NCBI RefSeq assembly: GCF_001426375.1
Contig: NZ_LMEO01000050.1
Coordinates: 484,479 to 548,478 of the forward strand
Reading direction: 5' to 3'
DNA from: Paenibacillus sp. Root444D2
GTDB taxonomy: Bacteria > Bacillota > Bacilli > Paenibacillales > NBRC-103111
Length of the DNA: 64,000 nucleotides
Below are positions 1-8,059 of the stretch, in pieces (the first letter of the stretch is position 1; the number at the start of each line of letters is the position of its first letter). Under the pieces are notes generated by a model. The model had not been told where the DNA came from. It worked only from the letters and a program-made list of their open reading frames with translations, and made no database searches. Position numbers and translations under genes: made by a program.

Positions 1-101
1 TTCCTATTATAATGCACAAAGTCATTATTTAGTTTTGCTGTATGACACCGAAATGTTGTTATTTTGCACAACCCATTGATGTTACATGGATTACGCATAG
101 T

Positions 102-158
102 AAAAAAACCTCTTTATTCACAAAAAGAGACATCGTCTCCTATTGTAATGAAGAGGTT
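102..158 (-). terminator. intrinsic terminator after the AraC remnant
   Basis: On the minus strand AACCTCTT (158-151) pairs with AAGAGGTT (114-107), with a smaller GAGAC/GTCTC arm inside, followed by a run of seven T. It lies just after the stop codon of the AraC remnant at 165, which suggests this remnant was once a complete gene with its own terminator. Confidence 0.55.
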
Positions 159-164
159 AACTAA

Positions 165-400
165 TCAATGCAATTCGTTTCTTAACTTGCTTGGATTTAC
201 TCCGAAACGCGAATGAAATAATTTTGCGAAATGGTTGTAATTCTGAAAACCAACGTCTAATGAAACCTCTGAAGAAGATAATAGCAGCATTTCTACAACT
301 AAATAGTAGACGATTTATTTTATTTAAACAATCAGCACCAAAAATAATCTTCGTAATAGCAGGATTACATGATAAATTAGCAAGATTATTACTTCATTCT
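165..400 (-). pseudogene. remnant of an AraC-family regulator (C-terminal HTH)
   Basis: On the minus strand 314-165 is open and ends in a recognisable second AraC helix-turn-helix: EVSLDVGFQNYNHFAKLFHS, then RFGVNPSKLRNELH and stop. Directly upstream the frame is closed by TAA (317-315). The adjacent frame still reads KINRLL, the usual start of the linker helix between the two AraC HTH motifs, so at least one frameshift separates the halves. No start codon or effector domain is visible upstream. I infer a decayed regulator that may once have controlled the neighbouring isomerase/dehydrogenase genes. An alternative is that the window simply catches a much older inactive fragment. Confidence 0.65.
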
Positions 401-481
401 ACTTAAAATTCAACTTACACTATAGATTGTGAGATGGATGTCACTTACCATCCTATGACTTCGAGATAAGGGGTGAGAAAC

Positions 482-1333
482 ATGAACAATCAATTAGAAG
501 TTCAAATGTCGTGGTGGGCGATGGATAATCTGGATATTTTTGAAGGAAATATATTGTCCGACGAAGAGAAAATAGCCTTAATCGCTAGCAATGGTTATGA
601 CGGCATTAATGGATTCCTTCCTTCACCCGAGAAAGCTGATTATTGGAAGCATCTTTTAGACAAGTATCACCTTTCGTTTAGTGTAAACGCTTACCCGAAA
701 TCGGTTGAAGATTTAGCTGATTTCCTATTAAGAGCAAAAGCCTTTGATGGTATTGGATTTATTAATGCACAAGTCATGCAACCATTCATGACAGGTCAAT
801 CTGCCATTCAGCTCTTGAAGGGGATTGAGCAACTGTCTAAAGATGCGGGAATTCCTGTTTTCATTGAAACACATAGGGGTACTATTACCCAAGATTTGAT
901 ACGTACCGTTGAATACGTTAGAGAACTAAAGTCTCTACCTTTAACAATCGACTTTTCCCATTACATCGTCGCTGGGGAACTGCATACTGTTTCTCAAGAA
1001 GCGGACGAGTTACTTCTTTCATTACTTTCGAACACTTCTAGCATACATACACGAATATCGAACGGAGAGCAAATACAAATTGACCCTGGTGAGGAACAAA
1101 ATCATCCCATGTTCTCCCATTTTATGAAATGGTGGCAATTGGGAATGAAAAATTGGCTGCTTCAGGCTAGTACAAATGATGTATTCCCGGTCGTAATTGA
1201 ACTAGGTCCTCCCCCTTATGCAATGACAACGAATGAAGCAAGCGGGAGAAACAAAGAGATTAGTGACCGATGGCAGCAGTCTCTGTACTTGCAGCGTGTA
1301 GTAAGAGATCTATGGAACACGATCACACCCTGA
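482..1333 (+). CDS. sugar phosphate isomerase/epimerase, xylose-isomerase-like TIM barrel
   Basis: A 283-aa protein of the xylose-isomerase-like TIM-barrel superfamily (AP endonuclease 2 fold). Visible barrel landmarks are a GYDGI strand near the N-terminus, PVFIETHRGT mid-protein (strand 4/5, metal-ligand Glu) and LTIDFSHY (Asp/His ligand strand), close to the usual length of about 280 residues. Members act on keto sugars, inosose or related substrates; the substrate cannot be read here. I start at ATG 482 because AAGGGG sits at proper spacing; a GTG nine bases upstream overlaps that site. It is 36 bp upstream of the formaldehyde dehydrogenase, so the two probably form an operon. Confidence 0.8.
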   Translation: MNNQLEVQMSWWAMDNLDIFEGNILSDEEKIALIASNGYDGINGFLPSPEKADYWKHLLDKYHLSFSVNAYPKSVEDLADFLLRAKAFDGIGFINAQVMQPFMTGQSAIQLLKGIEQLSKDAGIPVFIETHRGTITQDLIRTVEYVRELKSLPLTIDFSHYIVAGELHTVSQEADELLLSLLSNTSSIHTRISNGEQIQIDPGEEQNHPMFSHFMKWWQLGMKNWLLQASTNDVFPVVIELGPPPYAMTTNEASGRNKEISDRWQQSLYLQRVVRDLWNTITP

Positions 1334-1369
1334 TTTTGAAGAAAAATCGATAATAGGAGGTTAATGAAA

Positions 1370-2584
1370 ATGTCAGGAAACAGAGCTGTTGTCTACAGTA
1401 AGCCAGGTAGTGTAGAGGTTAGAAATACGGAATATCCAGATTTGGTTCTTAAGGACGGCCCAGGCGTTAATCCATTGAATGTGGGTCGCAAATGTGAGCA
1501 TGGCGTTATTCTTAAAGTCGTGACAACTAATATTTGCGGTAGTGACCAACACATGGTTAGAGGTAGAACGACTGCACCATCAGGCCTCATTTTAGGTCAT
1601 GAAATTACTGGTGAGGTTATTGAGGTTGGACGCGATGTGGAATTTATTAAAAAAGGGGATCTCGTCTCCGTTCCTTTCAATATTGCCTGCGGTCGTTGCC
1701 GGAGCTGTAAAGAACGGAATACAAACGTATGTCTAAATGTCAATCCGGATCGTCCAGGTTCCGCATATGGTTATGTCGATATGGGCGGTTGGGTTGGAGG
1801 ACAATCGGAATATGTGATGGTGCCATATGCAGATTTCCAATTATTAAAGTTTCCGAATAAAGAGCAAGCGATGGAGAAAATCCTTGATCTAACCATGCTT
1901 TCTGATATTTTCCCAACGGGTTATCATGGTGCTGTTAGTGCAGGTGTGCGTCCTGGATCAACCGTATATGTTGCCGGCGCGGGTCCAGTAGGTCTTGCAG
2001 CGGCTCACTCTGCTCAGTTACTGGGAGCGGCCGTTGTTATTGTCGGTGATTTAAATGCGGAACGACTTGCTCAGGCGAAAAGTTTTGGTTGTGAAACAGT
2101 TAATCTACGTGAAAATGGAGACTTAGCTGGGCAAATCGATCAAATATTGGGCTCACCTGAAGTGGATTCAGCTATTGATTGTGTAGGTTTTGAAGCTCAT
2201 GGACATGGGAAATCTCATGGTGAAGCGCCAGCTACCGTGCTGAATTCAATTATGGAAGTAACACGCGCAGGGGGAAGCTTGGGAATTCCAGGGCTTTATG
2301 TGACTGGCGATCCAGGTGCTATTGACGAAGATTCAAAAATAGGTACACTAAAAATTCGTTTCGGACTGGGTTGGGCTAAATCCCATACCTTCGTTACTGG
2401 TCAGACACCTGTCATGAAATACCATAGAGATTTGATGATGGCTATTCTTAGCGGCAAAGCGCAAATTGCTAAAGCTGTAAATGCAACACTTATTTCATTG
2501 AATGATGCTCCCAAAGCCTATCAAGATTTTGATCGAGGCGTTTCGCGGAAATTTGTTATTGATCCACATGGCCTTGTTAAATAA
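1370..2584 (+). CDS. fdhA: formaldehyde dehydrogenase, glutathione-independent (Zn-dependent ADH family)
   Basis: A 404-aa zinc medium-chain dehydrogenase closely resembling the glutathione-independent formaldehyde dehydrogenase of Pseudomonas putida: NICGSDQHMVRGRTT (catalytic Zn Cys), LGHEITGEV, ACGRCRSCKERNTNVC (structural Zn with four Cys), VAGAGPVGLAAA (NAD Rossmann motif) and FGLGWAKSH near the C-terminus. That family oxidises formaldehyde to formate, or dismutates aldehydes, with tightly bound NAD. Compared with the P. putida enzyme it has about ten extra residues near positions 24-34. Start ATG 1370 lies nine bases after AGGAGG and matches the family N-terminus MSGNR; ATG 1364 is too close to the ribosome site. 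Cytoplasmic. Its pairing with a sugar isomerase suggests it may act on a sugar-derived aldehyde instead. Confidence 0.88.
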   Translation: MSGNRAVVYSKPGSVEVRNTEYPDLVLKDGPGVNPLNVGRKCEHGVILKVVTTNICGSDQHMVRGRTTAPSGLILGHEITGEVIEVGRDVEFIKKGDLVSVPFNIACGRCRSCKERNTNVCLNVNPDRPGSAYGYVDMGGWVGGQSEYVMVPYADFQLLKFPNKEQAMEKILDLTMLSDIFPTGYHGAVSAGVRPGSTVYVAGAGPVGLAAAHSAQLLGAAVVIVGDLNAERLAQAKSFGCETVNLRENGDLAGQIDQILGSPEVDSAIDCVGFEAHGHGKSHGEAPATVLNSIMEVTRAGGSLGIPGLYVTGDPGAIDEDSKIGTLKIRFGLGWAKSHTFVTGQTPVMKYHRDLMMAILSGKAQIAKAVNATLISLNDAPKAYQDFDRGVSRKFVIDPHGLVK

Positions 2585-2592
2585 TTAATCCC

Positions 2593-2652
2593 AATGAACA
2601 AAGTGGGCAGGTATAATGGAAACTACCTTGCTGCACTTTGTTCATTTTTTTA
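2593..2652. terminator. convergent terminator hairpin
   Basis: AATGAACAAAGTG (2593-2605) pairs perfectly with CACTTTGTTCATT (2634-2646) and is followed on the plus strand by a T run. It ends fdhA on the plus strand and lies directly against the stop of the small minus-strand gene at 2650, so it probably serves both directions. Confidence 0.85.
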
Positions 2653-2868
2653 CTGTCTTCCACAATGAGTTTCAGCCTCTTCTGGTCTTATACATTTGCT
2701 ATATGTTGGCTCATTTACATACCGTTCCACCGATACTGGTTCACCGTACGGAATCCAAATGGCACCAGCGTCCACACTATACTCCGTATCTGGCTCCATC
2801 TTACAAACTAGTCCAAAATACGAAAACGCTTTCCGTTTGAATGTTATGTGTGTATGCTTGCTGTACAC
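2650..2868 (-). CDS. small hypothetical protein, possible frameshift at its start
   Basis: A 72-aa open frame with protein-like composition (SYFGLVCKMEPDTEYS, GAIWIPYGEPVSVERYVNEP) but no family I recognise. It is the last gene of locus 1, 32 bp after the oxidoreductase stop and directly against the convergent terminator. The start is odd: a very strong ribosome site AAAGGAGGTGAT (2882-2893 region) is ideally spaced for ATG 2876, but that frame stops after ten codons. The long frame begins with GTG 2868, sixteen bases from the ribosome site. Either the gene starts at the GTG, or a one-base indel has split it. No membrane segment or signal peptide is visible. Confidence 0.5.
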   Translation of the reverse strand: MYSKHTHITFKRKAFSYFGLVCKMEPDTEYSVDAGAIWIPYGEPVSVERYVNEPTYSKCIRPEEAETHCGRQ

Positions 2869-2900
2869 TCATCCATTATTATCACCTCCTTTATCTTTGC

Positions 2901-4202
2901 TTATCGAAAATCCTGCTTTTTCAATTCACTAATATAATCTTTCATCCGTATTACTTTGCTCTCCAAACGCGACTTCTCCGCGGCGAATGCAATAAGATGG
3001 CTTTTAACGGAAACATCTGCACCGGTAAGTCCTTTTTCTTTACCCTCACTTTGAACTAGGCGTACGAAGTCTCGCATAATACCCGTATCTCCACCCCCAT
3101 GCCCTTCCATGTCCACGTCAAGATTAATGACTTCTGTCTCCCGAGTTACGAAGCTAGTCACTTCAATGATGTTCTTCTCCATATCGCCTCTGATTTGGCC
3201 GTGTGTGCCCATCAGCTTCACCGATCTGCCACCTTCATAGGTAAAGGCACTCATCGTAAATGCGACTGTCACTTCATTAGCGAATTCCAAATTGACTACT
3301 TGGTGATCTACAACATTGTTATCGCAATGATAGACACATCTTCCATACGGGCCTTCCTTCAATTCACGAAGTACACCCTCGTCGCTCGTGTTATTACTGA
3401 CAACCGTACGCAATACTTCTCCCACCCAATCATCTCGTTCAATATACATTTTGGGCGCATAATACGGGCATTCATCTTTCACGGGACAGCCGTCCAAGCA
3501 ATACTTAGGCGCCCCCTCTGGCGCATTTTCTTTACGGAAATAGGTCAATGAGCCGAATGAAGAAACTTTCGTACAGTCCGAGTCGACAATCCATTGTAGA
3601 ATATCCATGTCATGACAACTTTTTGCTAGAATCATCGGGCTCGAAACTTCCGAATCCCTCCAGTTGCCTCGTACAAAGCTGTGGGCTTGGTGACGATGCT
3701 CCACATTTTCCGTATGTTGAATCGAAATGAGTTTACCTATTTTTCCATCTGTAATCATTTTTTTAATCCTTGCAAAAAAATCCGTATAGCGAAGCACATG
3801 ACAAATTGAAAATACACGTTGATATTTCTCAGCGTATTCACCCATGATGATGCATTCCAATGGATCCGGTGACATCGGTTTCTCTAAGAGAACATGATAT
3901 CCTTTCTCCAATGCCTTCTTCGCAGGCTCGAAATGCATGTTATCCTGGGTGCAAATCAGAATGGCATCAGCCAGCTTTGGGCCTTCAAGGAGTTCTTCCC
4001 AGTTTGAAAAACAGTTGGCGTCTTGAATACAATGTGCTTTTTGAAAAAGCTCCCTTCGTTCAGGATCAGCTTCTGCAAAAGCAACGAATTGAAGTTCTTC
4101 CGGATTTTTTAATGCATAAGGAGCATACGCACCTGCCCCTCTTTGCCCAGCTCCAATTAATGCAGCAGTAACTTTCTTAATTTGATTTTTCTCCTTTTGC
4201 AT
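2901..4202 (-). CDS. Gfo/Idh/MocA-family oxidoreductase
   Basis: A 433-aa NAD(P)-dependent oxidoreductase. Residues shortly after the start carry the Rossmann motif AALIGAGQRGAGAYAP; CTQDNMH and LLEKPMSPDP (the EKP motif with catalytic Lys) follow, and the C-terminal half is the substrate-binding sheet. A cysteine-rich insert CLDGCPVKDECPYY mid-protein may bind metal. The family oxidises or epimerises sugars, inositols or glycosides; substrate unknown. It follows the binding-protein gene of locus 1, so I infer it metabolises the imported sugar. Start is uncertain: ATG 4202 has no clear ribosome site, while an in-frame ATT at 4181 lies eight bases after AAGGAG and gives IKKVTAALIGAG, where relatives begin MKKV. 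Confidence 0.85.
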   Translation of the reverse strand: MQKEKNQIKKVTAALIGAGQRGAGAYAPYALKNPEELQFVAFAEADPERRELFQKAHCIQDANCFSNWEELLEGPKLADAILICTQDNMHFEPAKKALEKGYHVLLEKPMSPDPLECIIMGEYAEKYQRVFSICHVLRYTDFFARIKKMITDGKIGKLISIQHTENVEHRHQAHSFVRGNWRDSEVSSPMILAKSCHDMDILQWIVDSDCTKVSSFGSLTYFRKENAPEGAPKYCLDGCPVKDECPYYAPKMYIERDDWVGEVLRTVVSNNTSDEGVLRELKEGPYGRCVYHCDNNVVDHQVVNLEFANEVTVAFTMSAFTYEGGRSVKLMGTHGQIRGDMEKNIIEVTSFVTRETEVINLDVDMEGHGGGDTGIMRDFVRLVQSEGKEKGLTGADVSVKSHLIAFAAEKSRLESKVIRMKDYISELKKQDFR

Positions 4203-4267
4203 AATGTAAGCGTTACCAAATTGATTTTTGAATCTCTTATTCCATATCATGCAGCTTCTCATTAGGT

Positions 4268-4304
4268 TGCAGGCTTCCTACGCCAAATAAGAAGGAAGCC
4301 TGCA
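4268..4304 (-). promoter_or_regulatory. hairpin between the binding-protein and oxidoreductase genes
   Basis: TGCAGGCTTCCT and AGGAAGCCTGCA form a perfect 12-bp stem 11 bases after the stop of the binding-protein gene. There is no T run, so it is not a classical terminator. Equivalent hairpins follow the binding-protein genes of loci 2 and 3. A role in protecting the upstream 3' end or limiting read-through is inferred. Confidence 0.65.
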
Positions 4305-4314
4305 CTGGTGTAAA

Positions 4315-5892
4315 TTATTTGTTTGTAGCTTTCCAAGCATCGAGTTGTTTTTGCTTTTCAGCGATAATCTTGTCTGAGCCAGCCTGTTTTAATTTATCAA
4401 GGAATTGCGGTAAGTACTTGTCAGGATCGATGGAACCAGAAGCTAAAGAATAATAAAGCTCAGCAATGACTGCATCGGTGTTCGCCTTCTCTGCCTTCAC
4501 AGGTGTAAAGTCAAATACAAATCCTAACGCATTGGAAGGTGTGGCGTTTTTATTAAGATCTATCCACATTTGGGTAAACTTAGTATCGTTTCCTTTAGGA
4601 TCACCTTCTGATAAATAAGAGAGTGTCATGTTACCGAATTCCCAAGGAGCGAAGATTTGGTAGCCCCCGTCTTTGTTCGTTTCAATTCGGTTATCAGCAA
4701 CTTTCTTATAATGTTTACCGTCAACGCCCCAAACAAGCGTGTTGTAGACTTCTTTATCGGTGTTAAGCAGATTGAGGAACATCATGGCTCTCTCTTTGTT
4801 TGGCGAATTTGCAGAGATAGCAGTAATCGTCGCTGAAGCTTTGTCGGTTGTAAGCAGCGGCTTCACGAACTGGAAGTCATAGGACTGTATAGCTGGATTG
4901 AAGTTGGACATTCTTCCTGATGCTTCCATGCCAGCTTGCGCGAAAGCTACGGAGTCACTATCGATCTGACCCAATTCAAGCGCATATTTTCCAGCCTTCC
5001 GATCCGCTGAGGTTTCTTTTAATGTTGCAGCGTCTTTCTTTAAATATCCTTTGGTATACCAGTCTCTCATCATCGTTACATAGGCTTTGAATTCTGGCGT
5101 CTCATATTGATTAACAACCTTGCCTCCATCTTTTAAATAAAGATTTCCGGGAGTCTTAGGATCTCCTAAAGTCTCCATGCCAAACATTGGAGGTGCAGTA
5201 AGGAATGGATCGATCTGTTGGCTATATTCCCAAGGTATAAGATTAGGCTCGTTCTTCTTGACTGTTTCTAGGAAAGGTGTTAGGTCCGATAACTTGGTGA
5301 CCGATTTCCAGTCAATTTTATATTTATCCGCTACTGACTTCTGTATTAAATAACCATACCCTGCCGTTGACTGTTGGAAGACAGGTACGCCATAAATATG
5401 TCCTTTTACTTTTACAGCATTCCAAAACATATCAGGAATCCCGCTCTTCATGGCGGGGTATTTAACAATCAAATCTTCTAATGGGGCATAAGCTCCATTT
5501 GCTACATTTTGAAAATAATTATTGAAATTACCTGCCGTCCAGACAAGATCGTATGGCTCGCCAGAAGCCATGGTGACTTTCATTTTCTCTTCGTAAGCAC
5601 CCCAATCAATTAGCTTCAGGTGAACCTTGGCATTAATTTTCGGCTGGATAAGTTTATTTACGGCATCTTCTACGGTCTGCAAATCCTTCTGAGGTGAGTT
5701 AGGGAAGTAATAAGTAAGCTCAACTGGCGCTAATGGGGTTGCTGTTTGTTGAACCGCCGATTCCGTTGTTTTCGGTGCTGGAGTTGCAGATGTTGTTGTA
5801 GTATCCGTTTGTTTACCACATCCAACGAGTGCGATCGTGAAACCAAGACTTAGTACACCAAGTGTCTTTGCCTTCTTCTTCGTTCTGTTCAT
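4315..5892 (-). CDS. extracellular sugar-binding lipoprotein of an ABC importer (YtcQ-like)
   Basis: A 525-aa solute-binding protein with a lipoprotein signal: positively charged N-terminus MNRTKKKAK, hydrophobic core, lipobox LVGC with Cys25, then a Thr/Ser/Pro linker. The mature part has the family-1 carbohydrate-binding pattern (ELTYYFPNS, MASGEPYDLVWTAG), and the tail NALGFVFDFTPVKAE...KYLPQFLDKLKQAG resembles the DUF3502 C-terminal domain. It would be anchored on the outer face of the membrane and feed the two permeases encoded just upstream (5954-7819). Ribosome site GGAGG fits ATG 5892. Ligand unknown; mono- or oligosaccharide is inferred from the family. Confidence 0.87.
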   Translation of the reverse strand: MNRTKKKAKTLGVLSLGFTIALVGCGKQTDTTTTSATPAPKTTESAVQQTATPLAPVELTYYFPNSPQKDLQTVEDAVNKLIQPKINAKVHLKLIDWGAYEEKMKVTMASGEPYDLVWTAGNFNNYFQNVANGAYAPLEDLIVKYPAMKSGIPDMFWNAVKVKGHIYGVPVFQQSTAGYGYLIQKSVADKYKIDWKSVTKLSDLTPFLETVKKNEPNLIPWEYSQQIDPFLTAPPMFGMETLGDPKTPGNLYLKDGGKVVNQYETPEFKAYVTMMRDWYTKGYLKKDAATLKETSADRKAGKYALELGQIDSDSVAFAQAGMEASGRMSNFNPAIQSYDFQFVKPLLTTDKASATITAISANSPNKERAMMFLNLLNTDKEVYNTLVWGVDGKHYKKVADNRIETNKDGGYQIFAPWEFGNMTLSYLSEGDPKGNDTKFTQMWIDLNKNATPSNALGFVFDFTPVKAEKANTDAVIAELYYSLASGSIDPDKYLPQFLDKLKQAGSDKIIAEKQKQLDAWKATNK

Positions 5893-5953
5893 TGTCAGAC
5901 CTCCATATTTGTTTATATATGCTAAATGGGCCCACGCCCAATAAAGCCACGCC

Positions 5954-6829
5954 TTAAGATTTCACTGCACCCAATGTAAGGCCCTTAACGAAATATTTCT
6001 GCAAATAAGGATATGCGAGAACGATCGGCCCCACTGAAATGATGCATGTTGCCATTCTGGCCGTCTCGTCGGGTTGGGCGGCTGCGGCTTTCGCAGTCAA
6101 AGCATTCCCTTGGAGGAACGCGATGTTGTTCATAATGGACTGAAGAAGAAACTGCAACGTATACAGCTTGCCGTTCTCAATGAATAATGCGGCAGTAAAC
6201 CAATCATTCCAAAGAAAAACTGCTGTAAAAAGACCGATGGTTGCGAGCACTGGCGTCGATAAAGGAACGACGAGCTTGATAAAAGTATGAAACTCACCCG
6301 AACCATCAATTCTTGCAGACTCTATTATTGATTCTGGAATTGAGGCTTTAAAAAAATTCCTCATGATAAGAACATTGACCGATGAAACTAAGTAAGGTAC
6401 GAAGAGCACATATAGCGAATCTTTCAGGTGAAGGTACTTTGAGAGCAGGATATACCAAGGTACTAATCCTCCGTTGAACAATAAGCAGAATACAACCAAG
6501 AAGGACACGATATGCCTATACTTCACTTCATTTCTTGAAAGGCTATATGCAAATAAAGACGAAATAATAAGATGCAATAGTGTACCTACGAGTGTAACGA
6601 TGACGGTAACAAGGAAGGCTCTGATAATGGGTGAGTTTCCATTAAGTATGAATTGGTAAGCATTCAGACTAAGTTTCAAGGGAATGAGATGGTAGCCGAA
6701 CTGGAATATAGACTGCTCATCGGATAACGAAATGGAAAGTACAACAAAGAGCGGGATCAGACATAGGGCGCAATACACCATAAAACATAAATTTATTATC
6801 GTGCTGGATACTGTAAATCGTTTGTTCAT
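5954..6829 (-). CDS. ABC sugar transporter permease (LplC/YtcP type)
   Basis: A 291-aa MalG-type inner-membrane permease with six predicted membrane segments, the first near residues 13-33. The EAA loop that docks the ATPase reads ESARIDGSGEFHTFIKLVVP, and the C-terminus has the conserved KYFVKGLTLGAVKS ending. AGGAGG precedes ATG 6829. It follows the other permease gene by 12 bp. No ATPase gene is present in this locus; relatives share one MsmX-type ATPase encoded elsewhere. Confidence 0.9.
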   Translation of the reverse strand: MNKRFTVSSTIINLCFMVYCALCLIPLFVVLSISLSDEQSIFQFGYHLIPLKLSLNAYQFILNGNSPIIRAFLVTVIVTLVGTLLHLIISSLFAYSLSRNEVKYRHIVSFLVVFCLLFNGGLVPWYILLSKYLHLKDSLYVLFVPYLVSSVNVLIMRNFFKASIPESIIESARIDGSGEFHTFIKLVVPLSTPVLATIGLFTAVFLWNDWFTAALFIENGKLYTLQFLLQSIMNNIAFLQGNALTAKAAAAQPDETARMATCIISVGPIVLAYPYLQKYFVKGLTLGAVKS

Positions 6830-6841
6830 GCAATCATCCTC

Positions 6842-7819
6842 CTAAAACAGTGCGCTGTCACGATCATAGAGTCTGATCAAAAAGTTAGATGCAAGAACCA
6901 GGACAAATCCAACGCATGATTGGTACAATCCTACAGCGGAAGACATCCCGAAATCGCTCATACTTTTCAGAGATCTGTAAACATAGGTGTCGATTACATT
7001 TGTGGCACTGAACAGCACGCCTGACTCCTTGGGCAGGTTATAAAACAATCCCCAATCCCCAAATGCAGCGTAAAAGATTTTTCCAGCCTGAAGAAGCAGT
7101 AAAGTGAGCGTGATCGGTACTAGCATTGGAATGGTAATCTTGATGGCTTGTTGAAACTTGCTTGCCCCATCCATTTTCGCAGCTTCATAATACTCTCCGG
7201 AAATCCCTGCAATTCCTGCCGCAAAAATAACCGAGAAGTAGCCGATGTTCTTCCATACATAAGCCGCAGGTATAATAAACCGCCAATAGCTGGGTTCTGA
7301 ATACCACAGAACAGGCTCAATCCCAAATACATTCAGAAAACTGTTTATTATTCCTTTGTCCATGCTTAGAAAAGAAAATAATAAATATTCTGCTACCACC
7401 CAAGACAAGAGATATGGAAGCAATATGATGCTTTTATAAGCTCCTGCAAGAAAGCGATTGCCTATTTCGTTTATCAGAATGGCAATGATGAGTGATAAAC
7501 CAATTCCTAATATAATGAAGATTAAGTTATAGAAGATCGTATTGAATGTAATTTGAAAAATAGCATCCGATTTGAATAGAAACTTAAAATTCGTAAATCC
7601 AATCCATTTACTCTTGAAAATCCCTTTAATCGGATTATACTCTTCAAAAGCGATGACAACGCCGAACATAGGCAGGTAATACATGACAAGAATGTAGATC
7701 AGTCCGGGAAGCATCATAAAGTAAAATGTCTTATTCTTAACAAGTTCTCCTATTACAGGTATAGAGTGACGAACTTTTCCTCGTTTTTTGAATTTGTGTT
7801 GCAATGTAACATTACTCAT
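6842..7819 (-). CDS. ABC sugar transporter permease (LplB/YteP type)
   Basis: A 325-aa MalF-type permease with six membrane segments, beginning after a basic N-terminal region. Characteristic stretches are PGLIYILVMYYLPMFGVVIAF, KWIGFTNF and the EAA loop YYEAAKMDGASKFQQAIKIT. First gene of the locus 1 operon, divergent from the membrane AraC regulator at 8060. I start at ATG 7819, seven bases after AAGGAG; ATG 7825 overlaps the ribosome site. Partner of the LplC-type permease. Confidence 0.9.
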   Translation of the reverse strand: MSNVTLQHKFKKRGKVRHSIPVIGELVKNKTFYFMMLPGLIYILVMYYLPMFGVVIAFEEYNPIKGIFKSKWIGFTNFKFLFKSDAIFQITFNTIFYNLIFIILGIGLSLIIAILINEIGNRFLAGAYKSIILLPYLLSWVVAEYLLFSFLSMDKGIINSFLNVFGIEPVLWYSEPSYWRFIIPAAYVWKNIGYFSVIFAAGIAGISGEYYEAAKMDGASKFQQAIKITIPMLVPITLTLLLLQAGKIFYAAFGDWGLFYNLPKESGVLFSATNVIDTYVYRSLKSMSDFGMSSAVGLYQSCVGFVLVLASNFLIRLYDRDSALF

Positions 7820-7825
7820 TGGCAT

Positions 7826-8059
7826 TCTCCTTAGGTAGGCAATCTAAATTATTTTGGTACCCCCATCATAAGTCTCGTCTATCCAAATTGAATACAATAA
7901 AAAGAGATAAAACTACAATTTTTAAATTTTGGATGGCTACAAAAATTAACAAAACTCTAAATAATAAACCTTTAACGGCTTTTTTATTGAGATATTTAGG
8001 TGGATATAATACATTTAATGTACGTAAGAGAACGAAAATACGAGACGAGGGTGGTCAGC
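7826..8059. promoter_or_regulatory. divergent promoter region of locus 1
   Basis: AT-rich 234-bp region between the operon (minus) and its probable regulator (plus). Plus strand: a perfect -10 TATAAT at 8005-8010 without a good -35, as expected for an activator-dependent or weak promoter. Minus strand: TATGAT (7870-7865) with a weak -35 TTCAAT sixteen bases upstream. No clear palindromic operator was seen. Confidence 0.35.

Noticed and set aside
1393..1590. Antisense frame over the formaldehyde dehydrogenase start
   Set aside because: Shadow of a well-supported gene.
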